The notes under the pieces were generated by a model. The model saw nothing but the letters and a program-made list of their open reading frames with translations. It did not search any database and was not told the DNA's origin. From assembly GCA_026168455.1 (NCBI GenBank), contig CM047425.1, forward strand, positions 6,422,001-6,486,000: a stretch of 64,000 bases of DNA, written 5' to 3'. The stretch comes from Theocolax elegans. Lineage: Eukaryota > Arthropoda > Insecta > Hymenoptera > Cerocephalidae. Within the stretch, counting starts at the first letter, position 1; every line of letters starts with the position of its first letter. Positions 39,178 to 49,840 of the stretch are shown here, piece by piece. Made by a program: the position numbers and the translations under genes.

Positions 39178-42100
39178 TTACACTCACACCAACACGCGCG
39201 TACAACGGATTTATTAGAATAATATTATTTGACGAAACGATCCAAGTAAAATGAAAGTCCACGAGAAATTGAACTTCCTCGTAAATTATTCATTCGTAAA
39301 CTGCAAACTTTAGTACAAAGTTAACGGTTTGTAGATGTATTTAGAGTGAATTAATTGTACATCTTCGATAGTTTCAAAATTCACAAAATAAAAGAAGTAT
39401 TTGAACGGTAGATGAACGTATACTTTAAATTAAAAAAATTATTTATTACCGAACTTTCTTTTTTTTTATTAATTTATTAACGAGCATTATTTATTAATTG
39501 ACACGTTAATTGTTATAACGAAACTCGAAATTTTTTAAAACTTTAAAAGTAAATAACGCGATCAATCTTCATCGCTGTAATTTTGACTTCTTATCTTAGG
39601 AACTTTTATCGTATTCTTCCATAATTTTACCTCAAGTGCACGAGATTTCATGACTGGCCGATCTTTTTTTTTCTTAATTGACGAATACACAAAGTACGTA
39701 CTATCAAGATGTTGTTGAAAAAAAAAATATATATATATGTAGCGTATCGCTATAATAAATTGCTTTTTTTATTGTAGACATTTGTACGTTAAAAATTACA
39801 CGTACAAATGAATTACTATATCATTTGACTAAATTGCCACGTTTTTTAAAGTTTCGAGACGTAGAATAATGACGACGATGTATTTAAATGGGAGTAACAT
39901 ATATACTTATCTACGTAATTTTAACGCATGTAGATTTACCGAGATTTACAGTGTAATTTAAGACATGCGATGAAGTTTTCCTTTTTTTCCGTACTTTTTA
40001 ACTAAAATCGTTTGTCGCGAGAAAATGTTACCACATTTAATTTTTATTACGTTTGACTAATGGCATTTAAATTGTTATCCGTGTTTATTAAGTTTTTTAA
40101 ATGGCGGTTATGATCTCATTTATAATTTTTTTAAACACAAGTTCGACGATAATGTACTGTTTTAAATAAAAACTAAAACATACGAATATTTTCAAATTTA
40201 AATTAATTTTAGAAAAAAATTGGTTTTATATATATTTTTCCAAAAGTTTCTAGCATATAAATATAAAAATCTTCTCCAATACGTAGCAACCAACGCAATA
40301 ATATTCATGAATTGAATATACCCTAGAAAATAATAATAAAAAGTTTTTTTTTTTTTTTTAATTTTTGACTCTAAATCGTCCGTGCATGTATTTATTATAA
40401 AGTATTATATAAATTTTAATCGGTATTTCCGAACTAATTTGTGTTGCTCAATATTTTTTCAAATATTGCACAAAACCCTCTTTTATTAGCAACTTACTTG
40501 CATATCGCTAAGTCTTAAATGTTACCAGAGGTATTAGAAAATTAATTAAGGAAAGATCGAGAAAGAAAAAAATCAACGTCCCCAGGTCGGGATCGAACCG
40601 ACGGTGGCAGTTGCCTTACCACTTGGCTACCGGGAACCCGACGATTTCACGCACCTTGTACCCTGAAGTCTTTATTTCTCGATATTTCCTTTAGACATCC
40701 CCCCTCACCGCTTATCAAATTTCAACCTTAGCATTCTATTTTAAATTTTGACTCTAAATCGTCCGTGCATGTATTTATTATAAAGTATTATATAAATTTT
40801 AATCGGTATTTCCGAACTAATTTGTGTTGCTCAATATTTTTTCAAATATTGCACAAAACCCTCTTTTATTATTAATAAAAAGTGTTTAAACTAAAACTAC
40901 TTGTATAGTAACACAAATAAACCTTATAGAGTTTAGTAAACGTAGCTTATCGATAACCCGCCCATCGCAGTAGCGATAAAAAAAATCCTCCTACCAAAAA
41001 AAAAAGAAAACCGCCACAGGGGACATAGACGAGTAAATCGTCCAGAAAAAATCGTTGGTCGATCGTCCCAAGGGTTCGGTTAGCGAATTGCGAGCGGTTT
41101 AACTTACCTCTCGACGGGCCAGCATAGCCGCATGTAGTTTTCGACAGCGATGACCGCGAGGGTGAGGACCGTCACGAGGAAACACAGTGCCTCCAGGGTC
41201 CATTCGAATCGGCAAATGCCACGTGGTGACTCTTCGTGTCCAGCTAGGATTAGAATGGCTGATGCTGGTATCACCATCCCCGAGATTAAAAGGTCAGCTA
41301 GTGCCACGTTTACGAGGAACGCGTTACCTGGAAAAACAAATTCAATACAAAATTTTACCTGATTATTTTAAAATCTACCCTTTTTGGGGGACAATTGAAA
41401 AATATATTTTGTTATTACGGTAGCTATCCAGTTAAGGAATCTTTTCTATTACGAGGATTACTCTTTTAGTTTATTTTAGTTTTTGAAATACACTTCCAGT
41501 TTATATGGTATAGGGTTTTACCGAAAGGCTCAAGGGATTAAAGTATTCGGGATGTGTTGGTAATGATGCAAGGGAAAAGAAAACGATTTCATCCAAATAA
41601 ATACGTCAGTCGAAAATATTGAAGGTTCAAATATTACTTTGATAAATTAGAAAAGAAAGTTTATATTTTACAACAAAGTTTATTAAATCAGTGAAGCGTT
41701 TATTTTTCTCCTAGTTTGTAACTACACGCAAAGTTAGAAATTTCCCTTACACACTATTGTAACCACCCATTATTAGACGCGAATAAATTAATAGCAATTA
41801 TATTTACGATAACAATGCAGCATAATTTAAAAAATTATAAATTTAATTATAGAAATATCTATTGTACGTAGTAGTGTAAGAAGTACCTCAAAATGATCGA
41901 GCCTGATGTACGCGTTCAACCGTATACGAGTATAATTACGTCACGTCACGGTTCGAAGGAACATCCAAAGTTAGAAACCCATCAAGGAAAATAGTCTAAA
42001 CCAACCACGCAACGGAAAATATTGTTCGAGAAGATAGAAGCTATAACCTACCCACACATTGGAACAACCAACACAAACAGACACACACACACGCACACAC

Positions 42101-45100
42101 TTGTGTTATAGTATATAGCGTCGTGCAGCCGGATATCCGGCCGTCCGTGTGATATCACGCAAGTACATCCTGAGGCGGCAGTTATGAGACTCAGCGTTTT
42201 CTCTCCATGTGGTGTATAGAACGTCTTACGCGCACACACACACGCACACACATTTGTACATATATACACACACACACACGTGAATATACGAAAGGGAGAG
42301 AGATGTCGAGAAATACGATTCACGTCATGATTTAGGAGTAACGTGAGTTTTGCATCGATTGACATGTACCTTAGAGTATGAAATAAAGGGCTCGCATTGT
42401 ATATATATGTGCGTGTGTACGCGTTAAGTTACACCTCGATTCACTCAAGAATGGTTGGGCTATTGAAAATTAACGGGTACGCGATAAACGCGGGAACATC
42501 GAGACGTGTTATTTTTCTCGGCGATAAAGCACATGGTTTATTGTTACAGTATAAAGTGCAATAAAAATTACTTGGTTTAAAGTGGTTCGGTTGGTGTGAA
42601 ATGCGTGTATGTGTATATAGTATAGTAATGGTTTTTTTATTATTATTTTAACCTCGTTCTTTTTATGCTCCCAATTTGGTGCTAATTCCGCAGAGACTAG
42701 GAATCGAACCCGGGACCTTTCGGTACAATCCATCGCCTCTACCGACCGAGCCATCGAAGGCTTCATATACTTGAGATGTGCGAGTATTTTAAATATTCGA
42801 CTCGAGCTACTTGGTCAATTCGAACTACTCAAGTTACTCGTACTACTCGAACTACTCGTCTAACTTGCATCGTATATAAAATCGTCGCATATGTACACCA
42901 AACTGTTTCAACATGTGGATTCTTCAAACGATACACTTAACATTTTGATTTAATTTAATTGATGACAAATCTGTACGTAAAAAAGGGTTGAATTATAATT
43001 TGAACGATTTGGTTACCAACAGGAATTACTCTATTTATAATTCGAGTAACTCAGATAATCTGAGTAACTTGGTACTTTCGAGTCATTAGGTCCTTTTCGA
43101 ACTATACGAATAACTCTATTATTATGAGTAGCTCGCATTATTTCAATTACTTGACTCGATTCGGTACACGATTTTCGACCGAACAACTCAAATTTTTGAA
43201 GACTCGCATATCCCTAGTATGTATAGGAATGGAGGAATTTTGATGAAAACCGCAAGATTATATTTATTTATTTATTATTTTGGTACAGTTCGAATATATT
43301 ATTAAACATTCTTGTTTTGGTTAGTATTATAAATTGCATAAAATTCTAACAAAAAAATATGAAGAGTGTATTATGAAAAAGGTTCTCTGTACCTATAAAC
43401 GCTCTACATTACTAAAATATTTATTAGTGAATTATATCAAAGTACATTTAAATTTTATAAGTTTATTATTATCTACATAAATATAAATATCTACTTATAA
43501 ATGAATCCCGCTTATTAACAAAAAATGTGAAGGCTAATCAAAAATTCAAATTCTCCGAATTTAAAATACTTAATTTTTAATTATAATATTACTACTTTTA
43601 AAGAAACTCTGTTTTAAACATAGACAGAATCTATCACTAAAATTTAAATAACTAACGTTCTCGATCATTAGATTAATTGATTTTAACATTATATTTATAT
43701 GTTACAATATTGTAAAATAAATAATCCAATAAATAATTAAAATAATTTAATCCATTTTAACAAAGTAATAGAATATATTTGTAAGCAATTTAATGTTCTT
43801 CTCGATTTGTTTTAGATTTAAACTCTATTTTATTGCAATTAAAAAATTTTAAATGTAATTTATAATTAAACTATTTATCTTATATTATTCGACATTTTCG
43901 AGATTATAAATAAAATATTATACATAAAACGTAAATAACAAAATTTTGAGCTAAATTTATATATATAAAACGAAAAATAGTTATAAATGATAATGTATAA
44001 GCTCATATATGTGGTCATATATTCTAGTCCTTAAGTAGCATTTGATGATAGAATTCATGTGTAAATTTACATAATGGTGTACAAGACACTAGACTCGGGT
44101 ATTCAGGCACTTTGTATACAAGTTACATTCTTGGGTATGCGCCATTTTACCGATGTAACAACTGGAGTGCAAAACTAATTTATTTTATTTAGGAAGTCTC
44201 CCTCTCTCTCTCTCTCTCTCCTTATCGTGTGGTTAAACCCCAGAATTTTGTCAAGTGTATTTTTACTTATATGCGCGTTATAATATATTTGTGGTAATCA
44301 TAAAACGAGCCTGCGAGGACGAAATTACCAACTGTCTTTTGTTGTAGTGTATTATGTTAAAATAGTCTTCCTTCCGATATTAAATTTAATTAAATATAAT
44401 ATTTGCTTTATTATTTTTAGTATTGAAATCCACGTGATTAAACGTGATTAAACATATTATCACAAGTCTATATTTTAATTATAATTTTCACTACGCGCGT
44501 ATAAATTTAGGTCGATTTCTCTGAACCTATGAATACAAAAGCCCTCGCAAAATCATACATAAATTTCTTTCTTTTTTTTTTCAAACAAATGATGACATTG
44601 CGCGTGAATTGTCGTATACCGAGGAAATTAAAAAGCAAAAAACAATAAAGTGAAATAAAATGTAAAAGTATTCAAACATGCAGAATGTATAATGAAGATG
44701 AATTCAAATTTCCAATGCACACGTAATTTTAAAGGTACAATTGACGTTACTCATTCTTCTTATAAATTATTCATTTTTTTGTAATTTCAGCAAAAGAAAA
44801 TTTTACAATTTTTTTTATAAGATTCACCCATAAAATCATGCAATCGTGTGATAATACCAAGGTTTAATTGAAGATTAAAAGAATAGGGAAAAAAAGAGAA
44901 ACACGAGTTGAAGTTAAGTATTACAAATTTTATGTGAACGTATTTAGTTGGAATGTGACTAGAATGCGGGTACCGTTTAAATTCATTTTCGCTTTACGTG
45001 TATTTTGTAATTGTGCAATTCCATGCACGAACGTAAAAGCCTAATTTTATTATTTCCTAAATGTGTACCTGTCAAGTAGCTTTTATATATCAGCACATTA

Positions 45101-46549
45101 ATCACTATTTATCTTGATATTTTAAGAGTTATTTTAAAAAAAATATGTAATTTATTGTATATTACAATTGTATAGTAATAGTGTGTTTAAATAAATTTTC
45201 TATGCAAAAATACTTTTTTTAGTGAAATCAATATTTCTGTAAATACTAAGTTTATTTTAAATAATTAACATTTATTTATGAATTAATGAGATGTTTATTT
45301 ATTTTAATTTAATACTTTGTCAATTGCAAACAAAGAAAGATTATCATAAAATCACTTTTTTTCCAATGTAATAATAATAATTTATAGTTTGATTTAATGA
45401 CTATACAAAGCCAATAAATTGTTTCTTTGAAAATTAATTTACAATTTCGAAGAAATCAAGTTTTTATAAGACGAAAATATAAGATTCTACGAAAATAATA
45501 ATCATTTGTCTAAATTGTTTGAAGTTTACATAAATGAAGCTAACGAGTTCATGAGAAAAAAAATGAAAGAGAAACTTTGAAAACGCGCGCTAAATTACGA
45601 AAGTTATCAAACCATGACCGTGAAATTACCGACGGATTTATTATGAATGAAATAACTGTTTCTGTAGGATGTAAGATGTGAGCCATAGTGATATATATAT
45701 ATATATATAGGCATAATGGATATTTCCCTTAACAGATTAATTTTTATAGTTTTTATTATTATTTTATCATAATTTCGAATTTAAAAAAATAGTATGTTTA
45801 ATGTTAAGTGTGTTCCAAACCCAAATTTTACTTTGACTGCAAAATTGAATATAATAAAGAAAATGCATTAATTAACTCAATTCTATAAAAGTTGATTTAT
45901 TGATATTTGTAGGTATAATTTTAGCTAAGATTAGTCATTATTGTTTCCCTCAACAAAAATTATTTCTGTTTCTTTTTCAGTGCACGGGTATCTACATATA
46001 AACAAAGGAAAACGTGATTATTTAGGATTTTATAACTGAATGCCCTTTTTTAATTATATCTAAATCTAAATAATCTTTAGTTGGTTAAGTTAGGGAAGGT
46101 AAAAATTGAGTTTAAAACCCCTTTAATGGAAGCGTGTAATATCAATAACCATACCGTTTCGAAGTAACATTTTTGTGTTATGGTTCAAGAGAGTACGACG
46201 CGAGTAAGGTATATAAAAATAATAATGATTACAAGTTACCTCGTTTCTTTAGGTGATCCTCGACCATGACCGCGGATATCATGAAAACATTGCCGACACT
46301 ACCGACAACCGCGAGAGACGCAAGCATCAGTAGTCTAACGACTCTCGACCAATCCGAAGATAAAGTAACCGGTGAGATGTTCAAACTACCGTCGACGATG
46401 TTTTTAGTCTCCTCGAGTGACATTTCAGAATGCACACCGTTGAGTACGTCGGCGAGCGTAGTGACTCCTAAACCTGAAAGTGCGGCTGTTGCCGTCGCCG
46501 TCCTCATCGTCGTGGTCACGTTCATCCTCGCACCTGCAACAGACCCCAT
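30654..46549 (-). CDS. Orphan class A (rhodopsin-family) G-protein coupled receptor, four exons, 401 residues
   Basis: Coding exons on the - strand are 46549-46240, 41327-41108, 32310-31935 and 30953-30654. Donors and acceptors are canonical GT-AG and phases agree, giving 1206 nt and 401 residues. The N-terminus has sequons at N10 and N57. Transmembrane segments lie near 72-96 (GSVGN, N87 = 1.50), 106-130 (NVALAD, D115 = 2.50), 143-165, 186-206, 229-255, 280-301 (FWLP, 290-293) and 309-330. C142 and C214 could form the usual extracellular disulphide. The third segment ends E166-N167-Y168, not D/E-R-Y, and the seventh has N325-N326-L-L-Y329, not NPxxY. CCC at 347-349 after helix 8 is a likely palmitoylation site. 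It broadly resembles moody/Tre1/melatonin-type receptors, but I cannot name the ligand or orthologue. ATG 46549 has an in-frame TAA 18 bases upstream; Met9 is an alternative start, because a possible acceptor (TCTGTTGCAG) lies between the two. Confidence 0.9.
30954..31934 (-). other. GPCR intron 3
   Basis: A 981-bp GT-AG intron containing the foldback element at 31386-31618. The rest is AT-rich and non-coding. Confidence 0.75.
31386..31618. mobile_element. Foldback MITE with 35-bp inverted repeats and nested hairpins
   Basis: Terminal arms 31386-31420 and 31584-31618 are inverted copies with 3 mismatches in 35 positions. Inside, TATGGTTGGTGGAATTTC occurs twice in direct orientation (about 31425 and 31536), CCCAGAGTAT pairs with ATACTCTGGG, and CTTTGTCCAC pairs with GTGGACAAAG. 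The ends read CTAAAA...TTTTTAG, so a TA target site is plausible. It lies in the last GPCR intron. Confidence 0.7.
31935..32310 (-). CDS. GPCR exon 3: membrane segments 4 to 6
   Basis: Encodes residues 177-302: segment 4 (GGVLFVWLVASTAVGL), extracellular loop 2 with C214, segment 5, a short third intracellular loop and segment 6 with FWLP. Acceptor ATAATGCAG and donor GTAAGT. It ends on a complete codon, matching phase 0 of the next exon. Confidence 0.9.
36194..36249. repeat. (TA)n microsatellite
   Basis: An uninterrupted TA dinucleotide run of about 56 bases inside GPCR intron 2. Confidence 0.95.
37500..37560 (-). repeat. Possible tRNA-derived remnant (B-box-like)
   Basis: On the - strand GGGTTCGATCCCC matches the pol III B box, and the T-arm-like stem pairs at 4 of 5 positions. 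An A-box-like sequence upstream is weak. This is probably a decayed tRNA-derived SINE. Confidence 0.3.
39130..39175. repeat. (CA)n microsatellite
   Basis: CA dinucleotide array with two CG interruptions, inside GPCR intron 2. Confidence 0.95.
40363..40488. repeat. 126-bp direct repeat, copy 1
   Basis: Identical by eye over 126 bases to 40746-40871 (offset 383). Starts TTTTGACTCTAAATCG and ends CCCTCTTTTATTA. Confidence 0.95.
40579..40636 (-). repeat. tRNA-like sequence lacking the anticodon arm
   Basis: On the - strand, a 7-bp acceptor-like stem (TTCCCGG with CTGGGGA), a perfect A box (TAGCCAAGTGG) with a 3-bp D-stem, and a 5-bp T-stem with a perfect B box (GGTTCGATCC). Only about nine bases lie between the D and T arms, so there is no anticodon stem-loop. 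It cannot be a normal cytosolic tRNA gene. It is the core of the element at 40345-40872. Confidence 0.7.
40746..40871. repeat. 126-bp direct repeat, copy 2
   Basis: Second copy of the repeat at 40363-40488. It ends one base before the right target-site duplication. Confidence 0.95.
41108..41327 (-). CDS. GPCR exon 2: membrane segments 2 and 3
   Basis: Encodes the end of G104 to the first two bases of R177. It contains NAFLVNVALADLLISG (segment 2), the disulphide cysteine in GICRFEW, and segment 3 ending ENYMRLC. Acceptor TTTTCCAG and donor GTAAGT are both strong. Confidence 0.9.
42631..42761 (-). repeat. tRNA-derived SINE fragment
   Basis: Positions 42690-42761 (- strand, 72 nt) have tRNA length, with an A box TGGCTCGGTCGG and a perfect B box GGTTCGATTCC at nearly normal spacing. 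The acceptor stem does not pair and the T-stem has a mismatch, so it is not a functional tRNA. A T-rich tract at 42631-42650 may be the decayed poly(A) tail of a SINE. Confidence 0.5.
42790..43210. repeat. Degenerate ACTCG / CGAGT-rich stretch
   Basis: Repeated variants of ACTACTCG, TCGAGTAACTC and AATAACTC on both strands. It looks like an old minisatellite or a decayed mobile element. No protein is encoded. Confidence 0.4.
44200..44222. repeat. (CT)n microsatellite
   Basis: A run of CT dinucleotides in GPCR intron 1. Confidence 0.85.
46240..46549 (-). CDS. GPCR exon 1: extracellular N-terminus and membrane segment 1
   Basis: Encodes residues 1-103 plus the first base of G104. It contains the serine/threonine-rich N-terminus and the first membrane segment with the GN motif. 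The donor follows AAACGAG (GT at 46239-46238). The base composition is clearly less AT-rich than the flanks. Confidence 0.85.
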
Positions 46550-47614
46550 GGCAAAGTGCCCTCTTTAATATTTATAAGAGAGCGACGTACATATATATAC
46601 GTATACATAAATTTAATATCTATGCGCAACGTTGGTTCACGTGAAATCGTCAGTTTGGAAATTGAATTTTCGTTCCTGGACGCGTTCCATATGTTTTTAC
46701 TCGCCCACCTATTCCTTCAGCGTATCTCACGCTCAAGCCGATTATTTCAAATAACACGAACGATATTTCTCAAACTATTGTATTATTACAAAATCGGACA
46801 TTCGATGCGTAATTAAACTATCTCTTTTGGTAATAATAATCACTGTATTAGGTCATTAACCAAGATAATAAATTTAGAGGTTCGTCGTCTAAGTTATTAA
46901 AAATTTTTCATTTATTAATTCCACGTGGAATGGTTTCCAAGTACGTAGTTATTATAGAGGGAAGGAATAGACGGTGTATAAAGTGATTATCGATTTCCAA
47001 CGTTTCCACACGCGTCGCGTGCCAGACGGCACGTGAGAAGCAGCTTTAGCTGAATTTACTAAAATGAAACTGGTATATAACTCGTGAAATGTTCAACAAT
47101 CTATATTGCATTGTATATGTATATATATAGTTTTCAAATACGCCTAATATTTTTATTAACAAATTGTTACTATGACATACGTTCAATTTTGTAATGCAAT
47201 TCATTATCATGAAAGAGATGTGTATACTGTATATACGCACAGATGGTCATTTTGAGCCGTATCCCACATAAAAATACATTAGATCTATTTAAGAAATTCT
47301 TAAAAACGAAATAAATACGCGGATGTGTATGTAATATCTACTTAGTTTGTGTCAATACAGTTTTTCAATTTTGTATGTCCTGTTACTTTTATTTACTAAT
47401 ATTTTCTATTTACATTTATCCAAAATAAAAAATATTTCATTAATCAATCTTTAAGTTAAATTTGAATAGTTTTTATTTACCACTTATTTTATTTTACAAT
47501 CATTGGACTTATATGTAATCCCCTATTTGAACCCAAATAAAAATTTTATTATATAACCTCTTACATTGTTTATATATTATAAATCCACATATTAAATTTA
47601 TATCTAACGAAAAA

Positions 47615-48157
47615 TCCATTAATGCCGACGCGGATATTTTGATACTCGATATTTAGATTTAAAAAAAAAACGAGATCAAAACATATTTCTATAAGCTGCT
47701 ATGTCGGTTTCTGAGGTTAGTTTGACCCTACGACCCTTTGGGAAAGAACCTCAGCAGTTAAAAAAGGGTAGTTCTTACCCTTGAAAACCCTCCTGGTACC
47801 CTGTTGGACTTCGAAAAAATATTATTTTCCCGATGTTTGATAAATTTTCACTTTCAATCCTTATTTTTTACCTCTGCAAAAATTTTACATAGTTTTTACA
47901 ATAGGTAAGCATTAAAATATTGATGAGAAATAATTTTTACAGGTATATCCATAAAGATTATCAGTATATTCAAGAGTAAATATACCACCCCTTTAAAACT
48001 GCGGAGGCTTCTTTCCAAAGGATCCATAGGATCAATCTGACCTGAAAAATTGAAAGAGCAGCAAAAATTACTTATAGATACATGTTTTGATCTCGTTTGT
48101 TTTAGATCCGTCCGGAAATATCTAGTTTTCAAAAATGCGCGGGTCGGCACTAATGGG
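47615..48157. mobile_element. Foldback TTAA element (old piggyBac-like), about 180-bp arms
   Basis: The left end TCCATTAATGCCGACGCGG matches the complement of the right end CCCATTAGTGCCGACCCGCG. TTAA adjoins the right end (48158-48161); the left counterpart has decayed to AAAA. The inverted similarity continues inward for about 180 bp at roughly 70-75%, including shared blocks ACGAGATCAAAACAT and CCTTTGGRAAGAA. No transposase is encoded. The open frame at 47896-48225 lies across the right arm and is not a gene. Confidence 0.65.
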
Positions 48158-48613
48158 TTAAAGTTTTGAAAGAAAATGAAATTTTTTAATTTTGAGTGTA
48201 TTTTTAGTAAATCAAATATTTTCAAATCTCAGTATTTTATAAAACTTGAACTTTAGAAATTATAATTCCTGATATTACAAAGCAAAATATATTAGTGGGG
48301 ATTTGAAGTGAAAACGTAATCATTAATTACAAATTTGTAGATCAATTAGCTATATCGATATTCTTTCGTTCGATTTTCTGAAGATTATTGTAATTGCGAT
48401 AATTGTGAAAATATTAATACGCGTCTAATCAAATATCCATTTGCTCTACACAATATTTATTTTAATTTTTATTGAACTTTTGTATAAAATTTAACATTTT
48501 TTGTGAAAAGTTTCAGAAGTATTATTATAAATTACTACAATAATAATTCTAAACAATCTAAAAAAATGCGTACTGATTTCAGAGTGCAAACTGCCAAATT
48601 GTCTAGAATTTAC

Positions 48614-48616
<3 letters not shown>

Positions 48617-48673
<57 letters not shown>
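48617..48673. repeat. (TA)n microsatellite
   Basis: An uninterrupted TA run of about 57 bases. Confidence 0.95.
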
Positions 48674-48680
<7 letters not shown>

Positions 48681-49446
48681 TACGCGGGATTCTCACTTTA
48701 ATTTCAATGGAATCACAATGAAAAATTAAATGATATAAAATTATAGCTAATTTTGTTCTAAGATTATTTTATTAAACAACAAATTTTCCGAAATATTTGT
48801 TTAAATGCCTGTGTATATATGCATTAATTAAATAATAAATAACAACTTTTAATATCAACGTTTAATTTAACGTAATATTTATGGGCAATTAATATTTTTA
48901 AAGCAATATAAACGTTATTAACTGCACTTTGTGTAGAGAATCAAAAAGCAGTTTTAGCTGCGCGCTTTACGAGCGCAACGATGTGATAGCAATTTTTATT
49001 GGAATCTTGAATATTACGAGGTAATAAAACTTATTAAATGTGTATGTTGTATAAACAAGAAGAATATTTATTTAACTTTTGCGAAATATTAACGTATCAA
49101 TATACGATTGATTATTTTAAAATATATTTGAAACATTGGATTAAGTTTTATTATTTCATAAAATTCATGGATTCTATAATGATAAATATATACCGTAAAT
49201 TTTAAAGTATGTGTCTTTCGATGTGTGAACACTCATTTCATTTTAATTAATAACAATTTTGCTTAATCGAAAATGTAAAATACAGTTTCGACGATGCCTA
49301 TCTGGGCTTATTAGTTCATCATTTACACGTGAATGTACATATCAAGAGGTCTGCAAATTAAGCAAACAAAACATTATACACTATTGTTTATTTATTTAAT
49401 ATTGACCCTCGACATCCATTCCTTTGATAAATACAGGATTCTTTAA

Positions 49447-49840
49447 GGGGATGTGATAACCAAATTGCAGAGACCTACCTAGAAAATTTCAAAAATTGTA
49501 ATACCTAATTATAAGAAACATCTGAAAAAATCACAGATAGTGTTCAAAACAAATAGAATAGTATGACAAAGAGATTTATATGAAATAATTAATTATAAAT
49601 AATTAATTATAAATTAATTATACGTAAGTAACTATGTTTGATCGGTAATATTATAGCTATAAAACAATAATTTACGGCTGTTAAAAAATCCCGCTGATTT
49701 ATCATTGAAAAGATTTGAAAAAAAAATTACAGAATATTTTCAAAGGAAACACAACATCGTTACAGAACATTTATTCGATAAATTAAATTCCTCGTTTAGC
49801 AAAAAAAATAAATAATTTTTCTATTTTTTGGAACATCCCG
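49447..49840. mobile_element. TTAA-flanked miniature element, copy 2 of the GGGATGT family
   Basis: The element is 394 bp with TTAA at 49443-49446 and 49841-49844. Left end GGGGATGTGATAACC; complement of right end CGGGATGTTCCAAAA. The left interior CCAAATTGCAGAGACCTAC matches the element at 10345. It is non-autonomous. Confidence 0.7.

Larger units (their letters stand above)
40345..40872 (-). mobile_element. Retroposed element with 126-bp terminal direct repeats around a tRNA-like core
   Basis: Read on the - strand, the element is a 126-bp repeat (40871-40746), a 257-bp centre, an identical second repeat (40488-40363) and a poly(A) tail of 15 (poly(T) at 40345-40359). An 11-bp duplication TAATAAAAAGT flanks it (40334-40344 and 40873-40883). 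The two 126-bp repeats appear identical, so the insertion or duplication is recent. The centre carries a tRNA-like sequence at 40579-40636. The tail plus 11-bp duplication points to LINE-type reverse transcription; the terminal repeats are not a normal SINE feature. Confidence 0.75.
32311..41107 (-). other. GPCR intron 2
   Basis: An 8.8-kb intron. It holds a (TA)n array (36194-36249), a tRNA-like B-box remnant near 37500-37545, a long CA array (39130-39175) and the repeat-flanked insertion at 40345-40872. A small tandem duplication of about 22 bp (CCCACTAATCCTTGTTTAAA) is at about 33914-33957. No other gene is recognised. Confidence 0.7.
41328..46239 (-). other. GPCR intron 1
   Basis: A 4.9-kb intron holding CA repeats (about 42078-42100 and 42231-42281), a tRNA-like SINE fragment (42631-42761), a degenerate ACTCG-rich stretch (about 42790-43200) and a CT microsatellite (44200-44222). 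The remainder is AT-rich with no recognised gene. Confidence 0.7.

Noticed and set aside
39024..39262. Frames encoding Thr-His or Val-Cys repeats
   Set aside because: Translations of a CA microsatellite.
40579..40636. Functional tRNA gene
   Set aside because: No anticodon stem-loop; kept only as a tRNA-like core of a mobile element.
47896..48225. 109-codon - strand frame
   Set aside because: Lies across the right arm of a palindromic TTAA element; shows no transposase motif.
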